Shown: piece by piece, positions 9,100-17,718 of the stretch
Layout: every line of letters begins with the position of its first letter
Position numbering within the stretch: position 1 is the first letter of the stretch
Origin: Acidobacteriota bacterium
Lineage (GTDB): Bacteria; Acidobacteriota; Blastocatellia; Pyrinomonadales; Pyrinomonadaceae
Assembly (NCBI GenBank): GCA_019639135.1
Contig: JAHBSL010000018.1
Location: 1 to 64,000, forward strand
DNA length: 64,000 nucleotides
Direction of reading: 5' to 3'
The notes under the pieces: model-generated
Databases searched by the model: none
What the model was told of the DNA's origin: nothing
What the model saw: only the letters and a program-made list of their open reading frames with translations
Program-made: the position numbers and the translations under genes

Positions 9100-9606
9100 T
9101 TAGTAATCGAGCAGCTCGACCTTTGTGACCTTTCCTTCTTTAAGGCGGATCAGCCAAATGACAGTATATTCGCTCTCGTCGAGGTTACGGAAGACGGTTT
9201 TCTTTGTTATCGCATTCGCAAGGCCGGGGATCGTGTTCGAATGGCCGGCAATGACGACCCGCTTGGTCTTATCTGCCAGGACCCTTTCGATCAGCTCACT
9301 CGGCTTTCGCGGGTCGTAAAGCTGTACCTGCTTTCCGCGTTTTGTGGCGAGTGGTGTGACCGTGTCGCGGGTCCGCTTGAAATCCGTCGAGTAGAACGCT
9401 CCGGGGCGGTATTTGCCGATCTTCTGGGCAAATCTCTGAGCCCGCTCTTGCCCGGCAGCATTAAGAGGCGGGTCGTTCGGATCGGCATTCTCCGAAATAT
9501 CTTTCTCCGCATGGCGAACGAGAATTATTAGTTTGCTCTGCGCCGGAGTGGCCACGGCCAAAGCACCGAACATTATTGCCGCGACCAAAAAAAAGATAAT
9601 TGCTTT
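9100..9606 (-). CDS. Histidine phosphatase superfamily protein (SixA/PGM-like)
   Basis: A 168-residue exported member of the histidine phosphatase (branch 1) superfamily. The catalytic motif is LVRHAEK; the second conserved histidine is in VIAGHSN, and the arginine pair is within STDFKRTRDT. I chose the ATG at 9606 because it begins a signal peptide (MKAIIFFLVAAIMFG); an upstream start would place 21 unrelated residues before it. Relatives of this size act on phosphohistidine or small phosphate esters; the substrate is open. Confidence 0.85.
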   Translation of the reverse strand, partial: KAIIFFLVAAIMFGALAVATPAQSKLIILVRHAEKDISENADPNDPPLNAAGQERAQRFAQKIGKYRPGAFYSTDFKRTRDTVTPLATKRGKQVQLYDPRKPSELIERVLADKTKRVVIAGHSNTIPGLANAITKKTVFRNLDESEYTVIWLIRLKEGKVTKVELLDY

Positions 9607-9672
9607 CATAAACAGAAAGCCGGACGGCCACGTTGCGTGCCGCCCGGCCTCTGGAATGATTACCCACAACGA

Positions 9673-10809
9673 CTATCGTGTCAACACTAAAACTATATCG
9701 CTGATCTCCTCGGCCACATCGACAAGCAGTGATTGCGGCTCGACCCCCTTTCGCCGTGCGGTCAACAGGTGCGTCCTGATCGGCACGTCTTCAAATCGGA
9801 AATAGCCAAAAGGATTGGTCATAGCGATCCGTGATTCGCCGGTCTTGATATCGATCAGCTCAACGCTTGTCATGCCCGCCGATCGCATATCATCAAATAC
9901 GACCCGGCCGACTACACTTACCGCCGAAGAACTCGGCCCAAGCGTTGTTATTGTTACTGTGCCACTATTAGAAGTTGCTCCTAAAGCATCCTTAACGGTG
10001 TAGGTGATAGTAAATGAAGTTGTAAAGCCGGGGCCGGGCGTAAATGTCAGGACACCACCGGTAACAACAAAATCGCCTTCCGGCAGTGTCAGCGTCGATT
10101 CCTCTGCCGAAGTAGTGATCGCAAGATCGACCCGGTTGGTGTTGAGCGGAGAACTGCCCGCGAGGTCATTCGTTAGCAGATCAACCGAGACGGGGGCCAT
10201 TCCCGAAGCAAAAAGAAAGTCATCGTTTGCGGTCGGCGGTGTCGAGTTTGGGATGACGGCATTACACTGGCTAGAAGCTACTACCTGATTTGACCCGATG
10301 GTCGAGCGCGATGAGTTCGTTACCTGAATATTATCGAGGACCACACGAGCATTTCCGCCGCTGCCGGTGGCGACAAAACGGATACGGAAAACACCGTTGA
10401 CGTTTAGGTTTACGCTCGAATTTTGGACCGCGGCGTTCGAATAAGTGAAGTTATAGATCTCTGTCGGGTTGTTGAGCGAATTCGCAGTGTTATCGGCAGC
10501 GCTATAAAGCTCAACACGAAGGTTCCGCATTCCATTTGCGGCGCTTAGACGATGGTCAAAAGAAAGCACCGAAGACGTGCTCACAGCAATAAACGGGAGT
10601 TGATAGATTGCCGGGTTCGCCGGATTGCTGAGCTGGGAACTGCGAGCGGAGATGTTGGTGATGGCGTTATCGGTAGTAGCGGCAAATGACGCTGAGGCGT
10701 AGCAGTCATTCGTCCGTAGAGGCACCGAAGCATCCTCAAAATCTTGGACGACCTGGGCTGCCGCGGTGGATACGAAGAAGGAAAGAAGTATGACATTTAG
10801 TACTTTCAT
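9673..10809 (-). CDS. Exported protein with cadherin/Ig-like and CarboxypepD_reg-like domains
   Basis: A 378-residue exported surface protein. A signal peptide (MKVLNVILLSFFVSTAAA) defines the start at 10809. Residues about 25-175 form a jelly-roll-like module with repeated S/N-rich strands. Residues about 185-290 match the bacterial Big/cadherin-like repeat starting PPTANDDFLFA and ending in ITYTVKDALGA. The last 80 residues (VVGRVVFDDM to the end) look like a carboxypeptidase-regulatory-like beta sandwich. Such proteins are secreted or outer-membrane adhesion-type proteins. No sorting signal is obvious. Confidence 0.8.
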   Translation of the reverse strand: MKVLNVILLSFFVSTAAAQVVQDFEDASVPLRTNDCYASASFAATTDNAITNISARSSQLSNPANPAIYQLPFIAVSTSSVLSFDHRLSAANGMRNLRVELYSAADNTANSLNNPTEIYNFTYSNAAVQNSSVNLNVNGVFRIRFVATGSGGNARVVLDNIQVTNSSRSTIGSNQVVASSQCNAVIPNSTPPTANDDFLFASGMAPVSVDLLTNDLAGSSPLNTNRVDLAITTSAEESTLTLPEGDFVVTGGVLTFTPGPGFTTSFTITYTVKDALGATSNSGTVTITTLGPSSSAVSVVGRVVFDDMRSAGMTSVELIDIKTGESRIAMTNPFGYFRFEDVPIRTHLLTARRKGVEPQSLLVDVAEEISDIVLVLTR

Positions 10810-11591
10810 AGTATTAAAAAAGGTAGGACACAAGCAGTATTTTTTCCGCGCGGACTTACAGCGTAAAAAAACCTCCGAAACAAGGTTCGGGTGCATCTGA
10901 CGTTGCGGGTTTTTAGTGGGGATGGCTGTGGAGAAAGGAGAGGGAGAAAAGACTCTTAAATAGTATCAGTATCCGAAATCGCGGGTCAATCGTTTCCCGG
11001 CAGATTTATCTAAGAAAAAGATCTTGGTTATCTCTATTTTATTGATCTGGTAGCGAGATACAGGAAATGTGTAATAGTCGCTTTGGATCATTCCAAGTTT
11101 TCCAAAGCCGGGCTTTGCCTAAAGCCAAAGCCACGTTGATTTCGTAGATGATGCGGGCTGCGGTAGAGGGCGGCCTTTAATTTCTGAAATGGCGAGCATT
11201 ATTTCATTGGGATGTTTCGCGAGACATGGCGGAGCAATTATTTGACGGCCTCTTTATTCTGGAAAGAGATGCACTCCATTGTTATATTTTGCAATCTTAT
11301 GTTCAGCGACTTGCCGGCGGCGGCCGTATCGATTTGGCCTATCGAAAAACAACCATAATGTGTAATCAGTATAGTCCGGTGGGTAAATAACTCAGAGGCG
11401 CCAAGTTCTGCGAAACCGGGAATTCATTACCTCAAGATGCTATAGAACGCGGGCAAGTACCATCTTTCCGTCCGGATCGGCCGCCATCCAATGTGAGCCA
11501 TCGCCCCCGCCGGGTGCAAACAACGTGGAGAATCCGTAATTCTTAAATTACCACAAAGTTTGTTCGGTTCGGTCACGACTGAAGACAGACA
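10810..11591. other. Gene-poor stretch with a decayed coding end
   Basis: No convincing intact gene is visible over about 780 bases. On the minus strand, 11440-11541 reads as the last 34 residues of a protein (YGFSTLFAPGGGDGSHWM and onward, ending LARVL before a stop), preceded by an in-frame stop, so it looks like the remnant of a lost gene. The rest is AT-richer and shows no repeat or RNA structure I recognise. Confidence 0.45.
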
Positions 11592-11993
11592 CTATTCCCA
11601 GAAAAGCCTCAATCCATGCCGTTCGAATCTGCTGAAACTAAGGTCCGTGCTGACCAAAATCCAGCGCCGCGAGATCGCCTGCCAGATCAGCATTCGGTCG
11701 AATGGGTCGAGGTGGGAATCTTAGGCTAGCCTGAACGATGTTGATGCTTCATGCGGTTCCAGAGGGATAGGCTGAAAGCTCGCCGCCTCGGCAATTGCGA
11801 GCAGATCGCGATCAGCATGTCCGATAGGGCTGAGCTTCCCAATTCGAATCTTGATCGTGATCTCCCAGAACGTTACTGCACTTACGAAAACTTCGTTTTC
11901 TGTAGTTTCTATAGCGGAAAGTACGTTCGCAGGAAGCCGTTAGCGGTCTGAAAGAGCCCAGATCAATGCGTGGGTATCGAGGAGAAATCGCAT
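11592..11993 (-). pseudogene. vapC-like PIN-domain toxin pseudogene
   Basis: Reading the minus strand from the ATG at 11993 gives MRFLLDTHALIWALSDR, a classic VapC/PIN start, followed by an in-frame TAA at 11942-11940. The same frame continues with NEVFVSAVTFWEITIKIRIGKL, then a second in-frame TAA just before DSHLDPFDRMLIWQA, and ends at 11592 after LRLFWE. All four expected acidic positions of a PIN nuclease can be followed, so only the two nonsense codons break it. It overlaps the 3' end of the intact antitoxin gene by 31 bases. Confidence 0.85.
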
Positions 11994-12238
11994 AGCCAAT
12001 TCTTGAGGGCAACAAACTCTTTGTCGGTCATCTTAAAGTCGACGGAAAATACGAACTTCATTTTGCCTTCAAGAAGGCCAAGTTTGCCCTTCTTAGTCGC
12101 TTTCGCCTCATCGATCGGTACGATCCGGGCGACGGGTCTTTTTTTTCCAAAGACTATTTCGATCGTCCCGCCCTTCTGAACTTTCTCAAGAACCTTCGAG
12201 AAATTTGCCTTCAATTCTCCTACAGCGAGACTTTCCAT
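11963..12238 (-). CDS. Phd/YefM-family antitoxin
   Basis: A 91-residue type II antitoxin. The N-terminal 55 residues (ESLAVGELKANFSKVLEKVQKGGTIEIVFGKK-type arrangement, then RPVARIVPI) are the Phd/YefM DNA-binding and dimerisation domain; the C-terminal part would neutralise the toxin. The extended tail (after MTDKEF) runs over the start of the vapC pseudogene and may reflect loss of an earlier stop. The partner toxin is broken, so this is an orphan antitoxin that may still repress its own promoter. Confidence 0.85.
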   Translation of the reverse strand: MESLAVGELKANFSKVLEKVQKGGTIEIVFGKKRPVARIVPIDEAKATKKGKLGLLEGKMKFVFSVDFKMTDKEFVALKNWLCDFSSIPTH

Positions 12239-12288
12239 AAACTCGGAATATCAAATGTTCTTGACAAGTTATCAAGTATAAGTAAATG

Positions 12289-13170
12289 TTATTGTCTCGG
12301 TCGCATCCGGTAGTGGAGGCGAAGAAATGAAAATCCGAAAAACCGCAGAACATGATCCGCCCTGACCTCCGAATCATCACTCTCGAAAACATGGATCGTC
12401 TCCTGAAAAGAGCGAATATATCGGGCACGTGCCCGGCCGAGACCGCTGTGCACCACAAAATAGAATCCGGCCTCACCAAATCTGTTTCCGGATGACCTGA
12501 GCAGCAACGACCCGTCATCATTTATCGTCGGTTCCATGAACACGATCGCGTTTCCATTTGGGAGCGGGAAAACGACCTTAACGCATTTCCGATTTAAGCC
12601 AGGAACATTGCACAGCGAGTAGGTTCCTGCATAAAGTACGTTCCCGGTTCCTGGAAGATGCCTTAACCAGGCAGTGTATCTGATCACTTTACTTTCCGGA
12701 TCGACGAGCTGCAGAATCTCGCTCGTCATTCCGAGTCTGGTATCCAAGGGAGAGAGTGGGACATTCAACTGCTGGAGACGCCGGCTAAAAACTAATGCCA
12801 GCAAATGTCCAAAGGGCTTGAACGCACTCGCCCATTCAGACCATACGTCGATCTCAAAGTCACTCGTCTTTTCGTAAAAGCTGACTACACCGGCTTGAAC
12901 CGAAGCATTTTCGTTGCTGAACAAGCTGGAAAGGCCCTGCACTAAGCCAGCCGATGGCCGTGAAGATTCCAATTCCAACCCCTCAGTTCTGGCGAGTTCG
13001 TGGAAATAATCACTTCCTATCCCGGATGTTTTGCCGATAGGTCCGGATATCCAAGTTTCTTCACCGAGATCAATGAATCGACCAGTTACCTCAACCCATT
13101 TCTGCGTTATCCAGTCGGCAAGATAACCCCGTTTCGTCCCTAGCCACGGTGATCTAAATATACCTCCCAT
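12289..13170 (-). CDS. Conserved protein of unknown function
   Basis: A 293-residue soluble protein without signal peptide or membrane segments. I do not recognise a named domain. The C-terminal half has a pattern I associate with an uncharacterised bacterial family: LGMTSEILQLVDPES, RYTAWLRHLPGTGNVLYAG, KVVFPLPNGNAIVFMEP and a final RADHVLRFFGFSFLRLHYR. Its composition is less GC-rich than mqnC next to it. It is oriented like the antitoxin gene but has its own spacing of 50 bases to it. Function unknown. Confidence 0.65.
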   Translation of the reverse strand: MGGIFRSPWLGTKRGYLADWITQKWVEVTGRFIDLGEETWISGPIGKTSGIGSDYFHELARTEGLELESSRPSAGLVQGLSSLFSNENASVQAGVVSFYEKTSDFEIDVWSEWASAFKPFGHLLALVFSRRLQQLNVPLSPLDTRLGMTSEILQLVDPESKVIRYTAWLRHLPGTGNVLYAGTYSLCNVPGLNRKCVKVVFPLPNGNAIVFMEPTINDDGSLLLRSSGNRFGEAGFYFVVHSGLGRARARYIRSFQETIHVFESDDSEVRADHVLRFFGFSFLRLHYRMRPRQ

Positions 13171-13195
13171 ACGACCTGAACCGATTTAGTGTTAC

Positions 13196-14365
13196 CTAAT
13201 CCGCAAATGCGACGGTTAGTTGTTTGAGTTTTAGCGAGTCGCTTTGGTCGAGCTCGGCGGTGATCTCGCGGTTGATGTAGTCGTAGAGGATGTCGCGTTG
13301 CTGCGGGCGGAAGCCGGCTTCGCGGATCTGGTAGCGGAGGTCGCGTTCGTTGGCTTCGTTATGGGCACCGGCGGCGGAGACTACGTTCTCCTCGATCATT
13401 ATCGAGCCCATATCGTCGGCGCCGAAGCGAAGTGCGACCTGGCCGAGACGGATGCCCTGCGTCAGCCACGAGGACTGAATGTGCTGGATGTTGTCGAGGA
13501 AAAGCCGCGAGACCGAAAGCATTTTCAGGTAGTCGATGCCGGTCGGTTCCTCGGTGATCTTGCGGCCCAAGGCGGTGTTTTCGCGTTGGAACGTCCACGG
13601 AATGAACGCCGTGAATTCGCCGTAGTTCGGGTCGATCGCTTTATTTGCAAGGGCCTCGTCCTGAACCTGTCGGATGCGTTCAAGGTGGCGGACTCGGTGC
13701 TCGATGCGGTCGCCAATGCCGAACATCATCGTCGCGGTCGAGATCAAGCCGACCTTGTGGACGGCACGCATTACGTCTAGCCATTCCTGGGTCGTGCACT
13801 TGGTCGAGACGCGTTTTCGGACCTCGTCGTCGAGTATCTCGCCGCCGCCGCCGGGCATTGAGTTCAGGCCCGCCGCTTTCAGCCGGCGAAGGATCGTCTC
13901 GTAATCGAGCTTTGAGATGAGCGAGATGTTGTGTATCTCCGGCGGTGAGAAGCAGTGGAGCTGAAAGTCCGGATACTTGGCGTGGAGCGTTGAGAGAAGG
14001 TCCTCGTACCATTCGATGTTGAAGTCCGGGTGCAGTCCGCCCTGCATCAAAACGCCGGTGCCGCCAAGCGCAATGGTCTCGTCGATCCGGCTGCAGATCT
14101 CCTCGATCGAATGCACGTAAGTATCCGGCTTGCCCGGTCGGCGATAGAACGCGCAGAAGGTACAGACGACATTGCAGACGTTCGTGTAATTGATATTGCG
14201 GTCGATGATGTAGGTGACAACATCGCCGGGGTTTTTCCGTCGGCGGATCTCGTCCGCGGCCGCACCGATGCGGGCAATGTCATACGATTCAAGAAGCGCG
14301 GTGCAGTCCTCGGCCGTAAGCCGCTCGCCCGCAAGTGCCTTGTCAAGAATAGGCTGGATGCTCAT
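13196..14365 (-). CDS. mqnC: Cyclic dehypoxanthine futalosine synthase (MqnC)
   Basis: A 389-residue radical SAM enzyme of the futalosine menaquinone pathway, cyclising dehypoxanthine futalosine. The [4Fe-4S] cluster motif CNVVCTFCAF (CxxxCxxC) follows NYTNV, and MLQGGLHPDFNIEWYE, FSPPEIH and MPGGGGEIL are typical MqnC/MqnE blocks. I start it at 14365 (MSIQPILDKALAGE), the usual family start; the longer upstream frame is antisense to the neighbouring gene and not conserved. With mqnA at 15267-16079 it supports menaquinone synthesis by this route. Confidence 0.93.
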   Translation of the reverse strand: MSIQPILDKALAGERLTAEDCTALLESYDIARIGAAADEIRRRKNPGDVVTYIIDRNINYTNVCNVVCTFCAFYRRPGKPDTYVHSIEEICSRIDETIALGGTGVLMQGGLHPDFNIEWYEDLLSTLHAKYPDFQLHCFSPPEIHNISLISKLDYETILRRLKAAGLNSMPGGGGEILDDEVRKRVSTKCTTQEWLDVMRAVHKVGLISTATMMFGIGDRIEHRVRHLERIRQVQDEALANKAIDPNYGEFTAFIPWTFQRENTALGRKITEEPTGIDYLKMLSVSRLFLDNIQHIQSSWLTQGIRLGQVALRFGADDMGSIMIEENVVSAAGAHNEANERDLRYQIREAGFRPQQRDILYDYINREITAELDQSDSLKLKQLTVAFAD

Positions 14366-14486
14366 TTCAGTCCCCACAAAAGAGTTCGCTTTGCAGTTCA
14401 AGGCGGTTTCGGCGAGAATGTCGCCATCGCGGAAAGCAAAGCCCGACCCGAAACCATATTGTAGCAAACTGCGAACTTTAACTCCG

Positions 14487-15014
14487 ATGCCGAAGGCACC
14501 TGCAAAAACCAAATTCAAGGCCGTGCTCACTTCTGATCCGCCGGGTTCGGGCTGGCACTTCATCGTTGTAGATGGCAAGACGGCGGAGCGATTCCCGAAA
14601 GAAGGCGGCTCGCGGCGGGTCATTTGCTCGATCAACGGCCACGAGGGCTTTCAATGTGCGCTTATGCCTTCGGGCGGGTCGTTCTACATTATGGTCAGCA
14701 AGGAAAAGCGTGCCCGGTTCGATATCTCGGCAGGCGATAGCGTTTCGGTGGAACTTACGCAGGACAAGAGCGAATTTGGCGCGCCGATGCCGGAAGAGCT
14801 TGAAGAAGTAATGAATCAGGATCCCGACGGCCGCCGCTATTTCGACGCACTTACCCCCGGCGGGAAACGCTCGATGCTATATTTCATCGGCAAGATAAAG
14901 GACGTTGACCGCCGAATCGAGGCCGCACTCATTTTTATGGAGCACCTCAAAAAGAACGGCGGAAAGCTCAACCGGCTCGAACTCTCAAAGGAACTCAAAC
15001 GCCCGCTCGTCTAA
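14487..15014 (+). CDS. DUF1905 / YdeI (OmdA)-type protein
   Basis: A 175-residue protein. Residues about 5-90 match DUF1905 (KFKAVLTSDPPGSGWHFIVV, then GFQCALMPSGGSFYIMVSK). Residues about 115-170 match the YdeI/OmpD-associated helical region (EALIF-type helices: RRIEAALIFMEHLKKNG). The start at 14487 fits that domain; the longer frame before it lies antisense to mqnC. The function of this widespread family is not known. It lies between mqnC and mqnA but on the opposite strand. Confidence 0.82.
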   Translation: MPKAPAKTKFKAVLTSDPPGSGWHFIVVDGKTAERFPKEGGSRRVICSINGHEGFQCALMPSGGSFYIMVSKEKRARFDISAGDSVSVELTQDKSEFGAPMPEELEEVMNQDPDGRRYFDALTPGGKRSMLYFIGKIKDVDRRIEAALIFMEHLKKNGGKLNRLELSKELKRPLV

Positions 15015-15168
15015 ATATTTTCTGCAATCTTCGGTTCGTTCTGCGTCTTTAAATCTAAAGGAGTAGGCTCGGCGAAAGCCTTTTTTAGTGAGCCGTGATA
15101 CTAAACGCCAGAAAATTACGCGATAGATATCAGATAGATGTTTTAGATAGTAAGGAAGCAGAAAGGCT

Positions 15169-15270
15169 ATGGAACAGAGAGAACAACAGATCGGGACGAC
15201 AGACCTCGGACTTATGGTCTTTGTGGCGGTTTCGGCGTGGGTACTTATCTTTTACTCGGGAATTTTCTAA
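15169..15270 (+). CDS. Candidate small single-span membrane protein
   Basis: A 33-codon frame (MEQREQQIGTTDLG, then a hydrophobic helix of about 16 residues rich in V, A, W and F, ending before TAA at 15268). AGGAAG lies about ten bases upstream. Polar N terminus plus one membrane helix is a common layout for bacterial small proteins. An alternative longer frame (62 codons, 15095-15283) covers the same bases and cannot be excluded. No homologue is recognised. Confidence 0.35.
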   Translation: MEQREQQIGTTDLGLMVFVAVSAWVLIFYSGIF

Positions 15271-16079
15271 GAGGTTTCAATAAATCTCAGCGGTCTGCGT
15301 TCATTCGTCAGGCAGTGTTTTTGTGCCAAGTCCAGATAAAGCCTCAGGCCCTCCTCCATTTTTTCACTCACCGAATAAGAAATACTATCGCTTAAGTAAT
15401 CCTTCATTGCTTCGGTTGTGAGCCCGATGTCGCCTGAGTAGTTTGCGGCGATCTCGTCGAGATGAGCAAGGCCTTCGTCGCGGGCGGCGGCGAGGTCGAT
15501 AGAGAGTCGCTCGTGTAGCGTCATCCACATCGCAAAAACAAAACCGAGTCCGGTGTACTCTCTCCACAGCTCGACGAGGTCGAAGACACGATGGTTCTGC
15601 CCGCCGCCTGCAACGCCTGAAGAGATGGCGAGCGCAGGATCGCCGATCAGCAGTGCGGCGTCTGACGCGGCGAGCATCCCGTTGATATCGGGAAGGGCAT
15701 CGCTCCATTCGGGTTCGCGGCCGAGGAACTCGCGGAAGATGATCTTGGTCAGGGCGACGCTTGTCCGCGACGAGACATCGAGCGAGATACTGCGGACCTC
15801 ATCAAGCGCCTGCCCATTCGTAACAATGCAAACGCTCCGGACGCTCTCTTTCGCACCGACACATACGCCGGGTACTACCCGCACATCATCGATGAACTGC
15901 GAAGCGATGACAGGAACGAGCGCCGCGTCAACTCGGCCCTGCGTGAGCAGCTCGGCCGAGCGGGCCGGTGCGTTATCGAGGATAAGCTCGACACTCCCAC
16001 GGCCGCGGCCATAGAGAAACGACCACACGAGCGGTGCGGTGTTCGAATAGCTTGAGGCGGAAATGCGAGGCGTGTTCAT
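15267..16079 (-). CDS. mqnA: Chorismate dehydratase (MqnA)
   Basis: A 270-residue periplasmic-binding-protein-fold enzyme that makes 3-[(1-carboxyvinyl)oxy]benzoate from chorismate, the first step of the futalosine menaquinone pathway. Family features are the N-terminal RISASSYSNTAPLVWSFLYG start, ELLTQGRVDAALVPVIA, and LDVSSRTSVALTKI. I chose the ATG at 16079 because the conserved start lies there. Encoded on the same strand as mqnC, 0.9 kb away with an opposite-strand gene between them. Confidence 0.92.
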   Translation of the reverse strand: MNTPRISASSYSNTAPLVWSFLYGRGRGSVELILDNAPARSAELLTQGRVDAALVPVIASQFIDDVRVVPGVCVGAKESVRSVCIVTNGQALDEVRSISLDVSSRTSVALTKIIFREFLGREPEWSDALPDINGMLAASDAALLIGDPALAISSGVAGGGQNHRVFDLVELWREYTGLGFVFAMWMTLHERLSIDLAAARDEGLAHLDEIAANYSGDIGLTTEAMKDYLSDSISYSVSEKMEEGLRLYLDLAQKHCLTNERRPLRFIETS

Positions 16080-16101
16080 GTCAAACGCGGAGCGACGATC
16101 C

Positions 16102-16389
16102 CTATCCGCCGAAAACGTCAGAGTACTCAGCGTTGCCGGTAAGCTTACGCAGAGCGAACGGGCAGGTGGCAAAGATCTTCAGCCCTTTTTCGCGAGCATA
16201 ATTCACGGCTTCGGCGAGTAGCTTATCGCCGACCTTTTGACCGCGAAGGCTTTCATCGACCTCGGTGTGGTCGATGATGAAGCCCGTTTCGCCGGCGGTA
16301 ACGTAGGTCATCTCGGCGAGCCGCTTGCCGTCCTCGCCCTTGATGATGAAAGCGCCGCGGCCGCCCTTTTCGATCCGTTTGATCTCCAT
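16102..16389 (-). CDS. GNAT-fold small acetyltransferase (YjdJ-like)
   Basis: A 95-residue protein of the short GNAT N-acetyltransferase subgroup. It shows KGEDGKRLAEMTYV, IIDHTEVDESLRGQKVGDKLL (the acetyl-CoA pyrophosphate loop) and a FATCPFALRKL ending typical of this minimal group. The ATG at 16389 starts the conserved part; an earlier in-frame codon would add six residues. It is divergent from the cyclase gene at 16460. The substrate is unknown. Confidence 0.85.
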   Translation of the reverse strand: MEIKRIEKGGRGAFIIKGEDGKRLAEMTYVTAGETGFIIDHTEVDESLRGQKVGDKLLAEAVNYAREKGLKIFATCPFALRKLTGNAEYSDVFGG

Positions 16390-16459
16390 AACGATAGTTT
16401 CCCGCAAACTCGTGTTTGCGCAAAGCGGGCCGCAAGGGAACTTGGGTTAAAATGAACGA

Positions 16460-17095
16460 ATGAAGATCTTCGACGTAACCGTCCCGATCAGCGAGGACGC
16501 ACCGATCTACGAAGGCGACCCGCGAGTTCAGATCGAGGCGGTGCTGAAACTTGCCGACGGCGCCGCCGCAAACGTCTCGCACCTTTGCTTTGGCGCACAT
16601 ACGGCGACGCACGTTGACGCCCCGAACCATTTTATTGAGGGCACTCGAAGGGGCGATGAACTCGAGCTTGAGAAGATGTTCGGGCCGTGCCGGGTGATCG
16701 AGCTGCCAGAAGGAGTTATGCTGATAGGACCCGAGCATCTCGGGTCTCTCGCCGGCGTTGAGCGGGTGATATTCAAAACCCGCAACTCTGCCTTTTGGGA
16801 CAAACCGGACGAAGGCTTCCGGACGGATTTTACAGCTCTAGGCCTCGAGGCGGCGAAATTGCTCGCGGATGCCGGCATAAAGCTTGTGGGGATCGATTAC
16901 CTTTCTATCGAGGCCTTTGGTTCGGACGGGCATCCGGTGCATATCACGCTGCTCAAGAAAGAGATCGTTATCCTCGAGGGGCTTGACCTCCGCGGCATCG
17001 AACCGGGCGATTATGACATCGCCTGCCTGCCCCTTAAATACATCGGCGGAACCGGCGACGGAGCCCCGGCAAGGACCGTGTTGATCAAGCGATGA
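16460..17095 (+). CDS. Cyclase / kynurenine formamidase-like hydrolase
   Basis: A 211-residue metal-dependent hydrolase of the cyclase family. The zinc-binding HTATHVDAPNHF motif (about residues 53-64) and the later HPVHITLLKKEIVILEG stretch are diagnostic; the family includes N-formylkynurenine formamidase and isatin hydrolase. The start is a good AUG at 16460, divergent from the GNAT gene. The last four bases overlap the next gene (ATGA), so the two are co-translated. Other kynurenine pathway genes are not seen nearby, so the substrate is uncertain. Confidence 0.85.
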   Translation: MKIFDVTVPISEDAPIYEGDPRVQIEAVLKLADGAAANVSHLCFGAHTATHVDAPNHFIEGTRRGDELELEKMFGPCRVIELPEGVMLIGPEHLGSLAGVERVIFKTRNSAFWDKPDEGFRTDFTALGLEAAKLLADAGIKLVGIDYLSIEAFGSDGHPVHITLLKKEIVILEGLDLRGIEPGDYDIACLPLKYIGGTGDGAPARTVLIKR

Positions 17096-17718
17096 GTGTT
17101 GAAGCAGGCTACAACCAATGGGCAGCGACGTATGACGAGGTGGCGAATCCGACTCGCGACCTTGAAAAAGTGGCATGCGAAGTGATGCTTCAAGATCGTG
17201 CCCACGGAGCTGTCCTCGAACTCGGCGGCGGAACGGGCAAGAATACTAGTTGGGTCGCGGAGCGATGCGAACGACTCGTTTCGGCCGACCTTTCGCGGGA
17301 GATGCAGGCGGTCGCGAGGGCGAAGGTCACGGCCGCTAACGTTGAATTTCTAATTGGCGATGTTCGGCAATCATGGCAGTTTGGAACGGGTTTTGACCTT
17401 ATCACGTGCAGCCTGATCCTTGAGCATGTCGGCGACCTCGGCCATGTTTTTAACGAAGCTGCAGAAGCACTGAAGCCGGGCGGGCTTTTCTATGTTTGCG
17501 AGCTGCATCCTTTCAAGCAATATGCCGGGAGCAAGGCGAGGTTTGACTCCGAAGGCGGTGAAAAGGTCCTCGAATGTTATCGGCATCATGTGACCGACTA
17601 CACAAAGGCTGCGGTTGCTGCGGGCTTCGCGATCGAAGATATTTCGGAGTGGTTCGACGGCAGCGACCGTGCCGGTTTGCCGAGGCTGATCTCGTTTCTG
17701 TTTCGGAATAAGGAATAG
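17092..17718 (+). CDS. SAM-dependent methyltransferase, class I
   Basis: A 208-residue class I methyltransferase. The glycine-rich SAM motif is VLELGGGTGKNT (about residues 40-51), the acidic motif II is SADLSREM, and motif IV is LITCSLILEHVGD. The C-terminal part (LKPGGLFYVCELHPF) matches the standard fold. The substrate, which could be a small molecule or a quinone precursor, is not decidable. The ATGA overlap with the cyclase and the tight junction with the following gene indicate one operon. Confidence 0.88.
   Translation: MSVEAGYNQWAATYDEVANPTRDLEKVACEVMLQDRAHGAVLELGGGTGKNTSWVAERCERLVSADLSREMQAVARAKVTAANVEFLIGDVRQSWQFGTGFDLITCSLILEHVGDLGHVFNEAAEALKPGGLFYVCELHPFKQYAGSKARFDSEGGEKVLECYRHHVTDYTKAAVAAGFAIEDISEWFDGSDRAGLPRLISFLFRNKE

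Noticed and set aside
14366-14635. An N-terminal extension of mqnC
   Set aside because: MqnC proteins normally begin with MSIQ-like residues, as at 14365; the extra 90 residues are not conserved and overlap the opposite gene.
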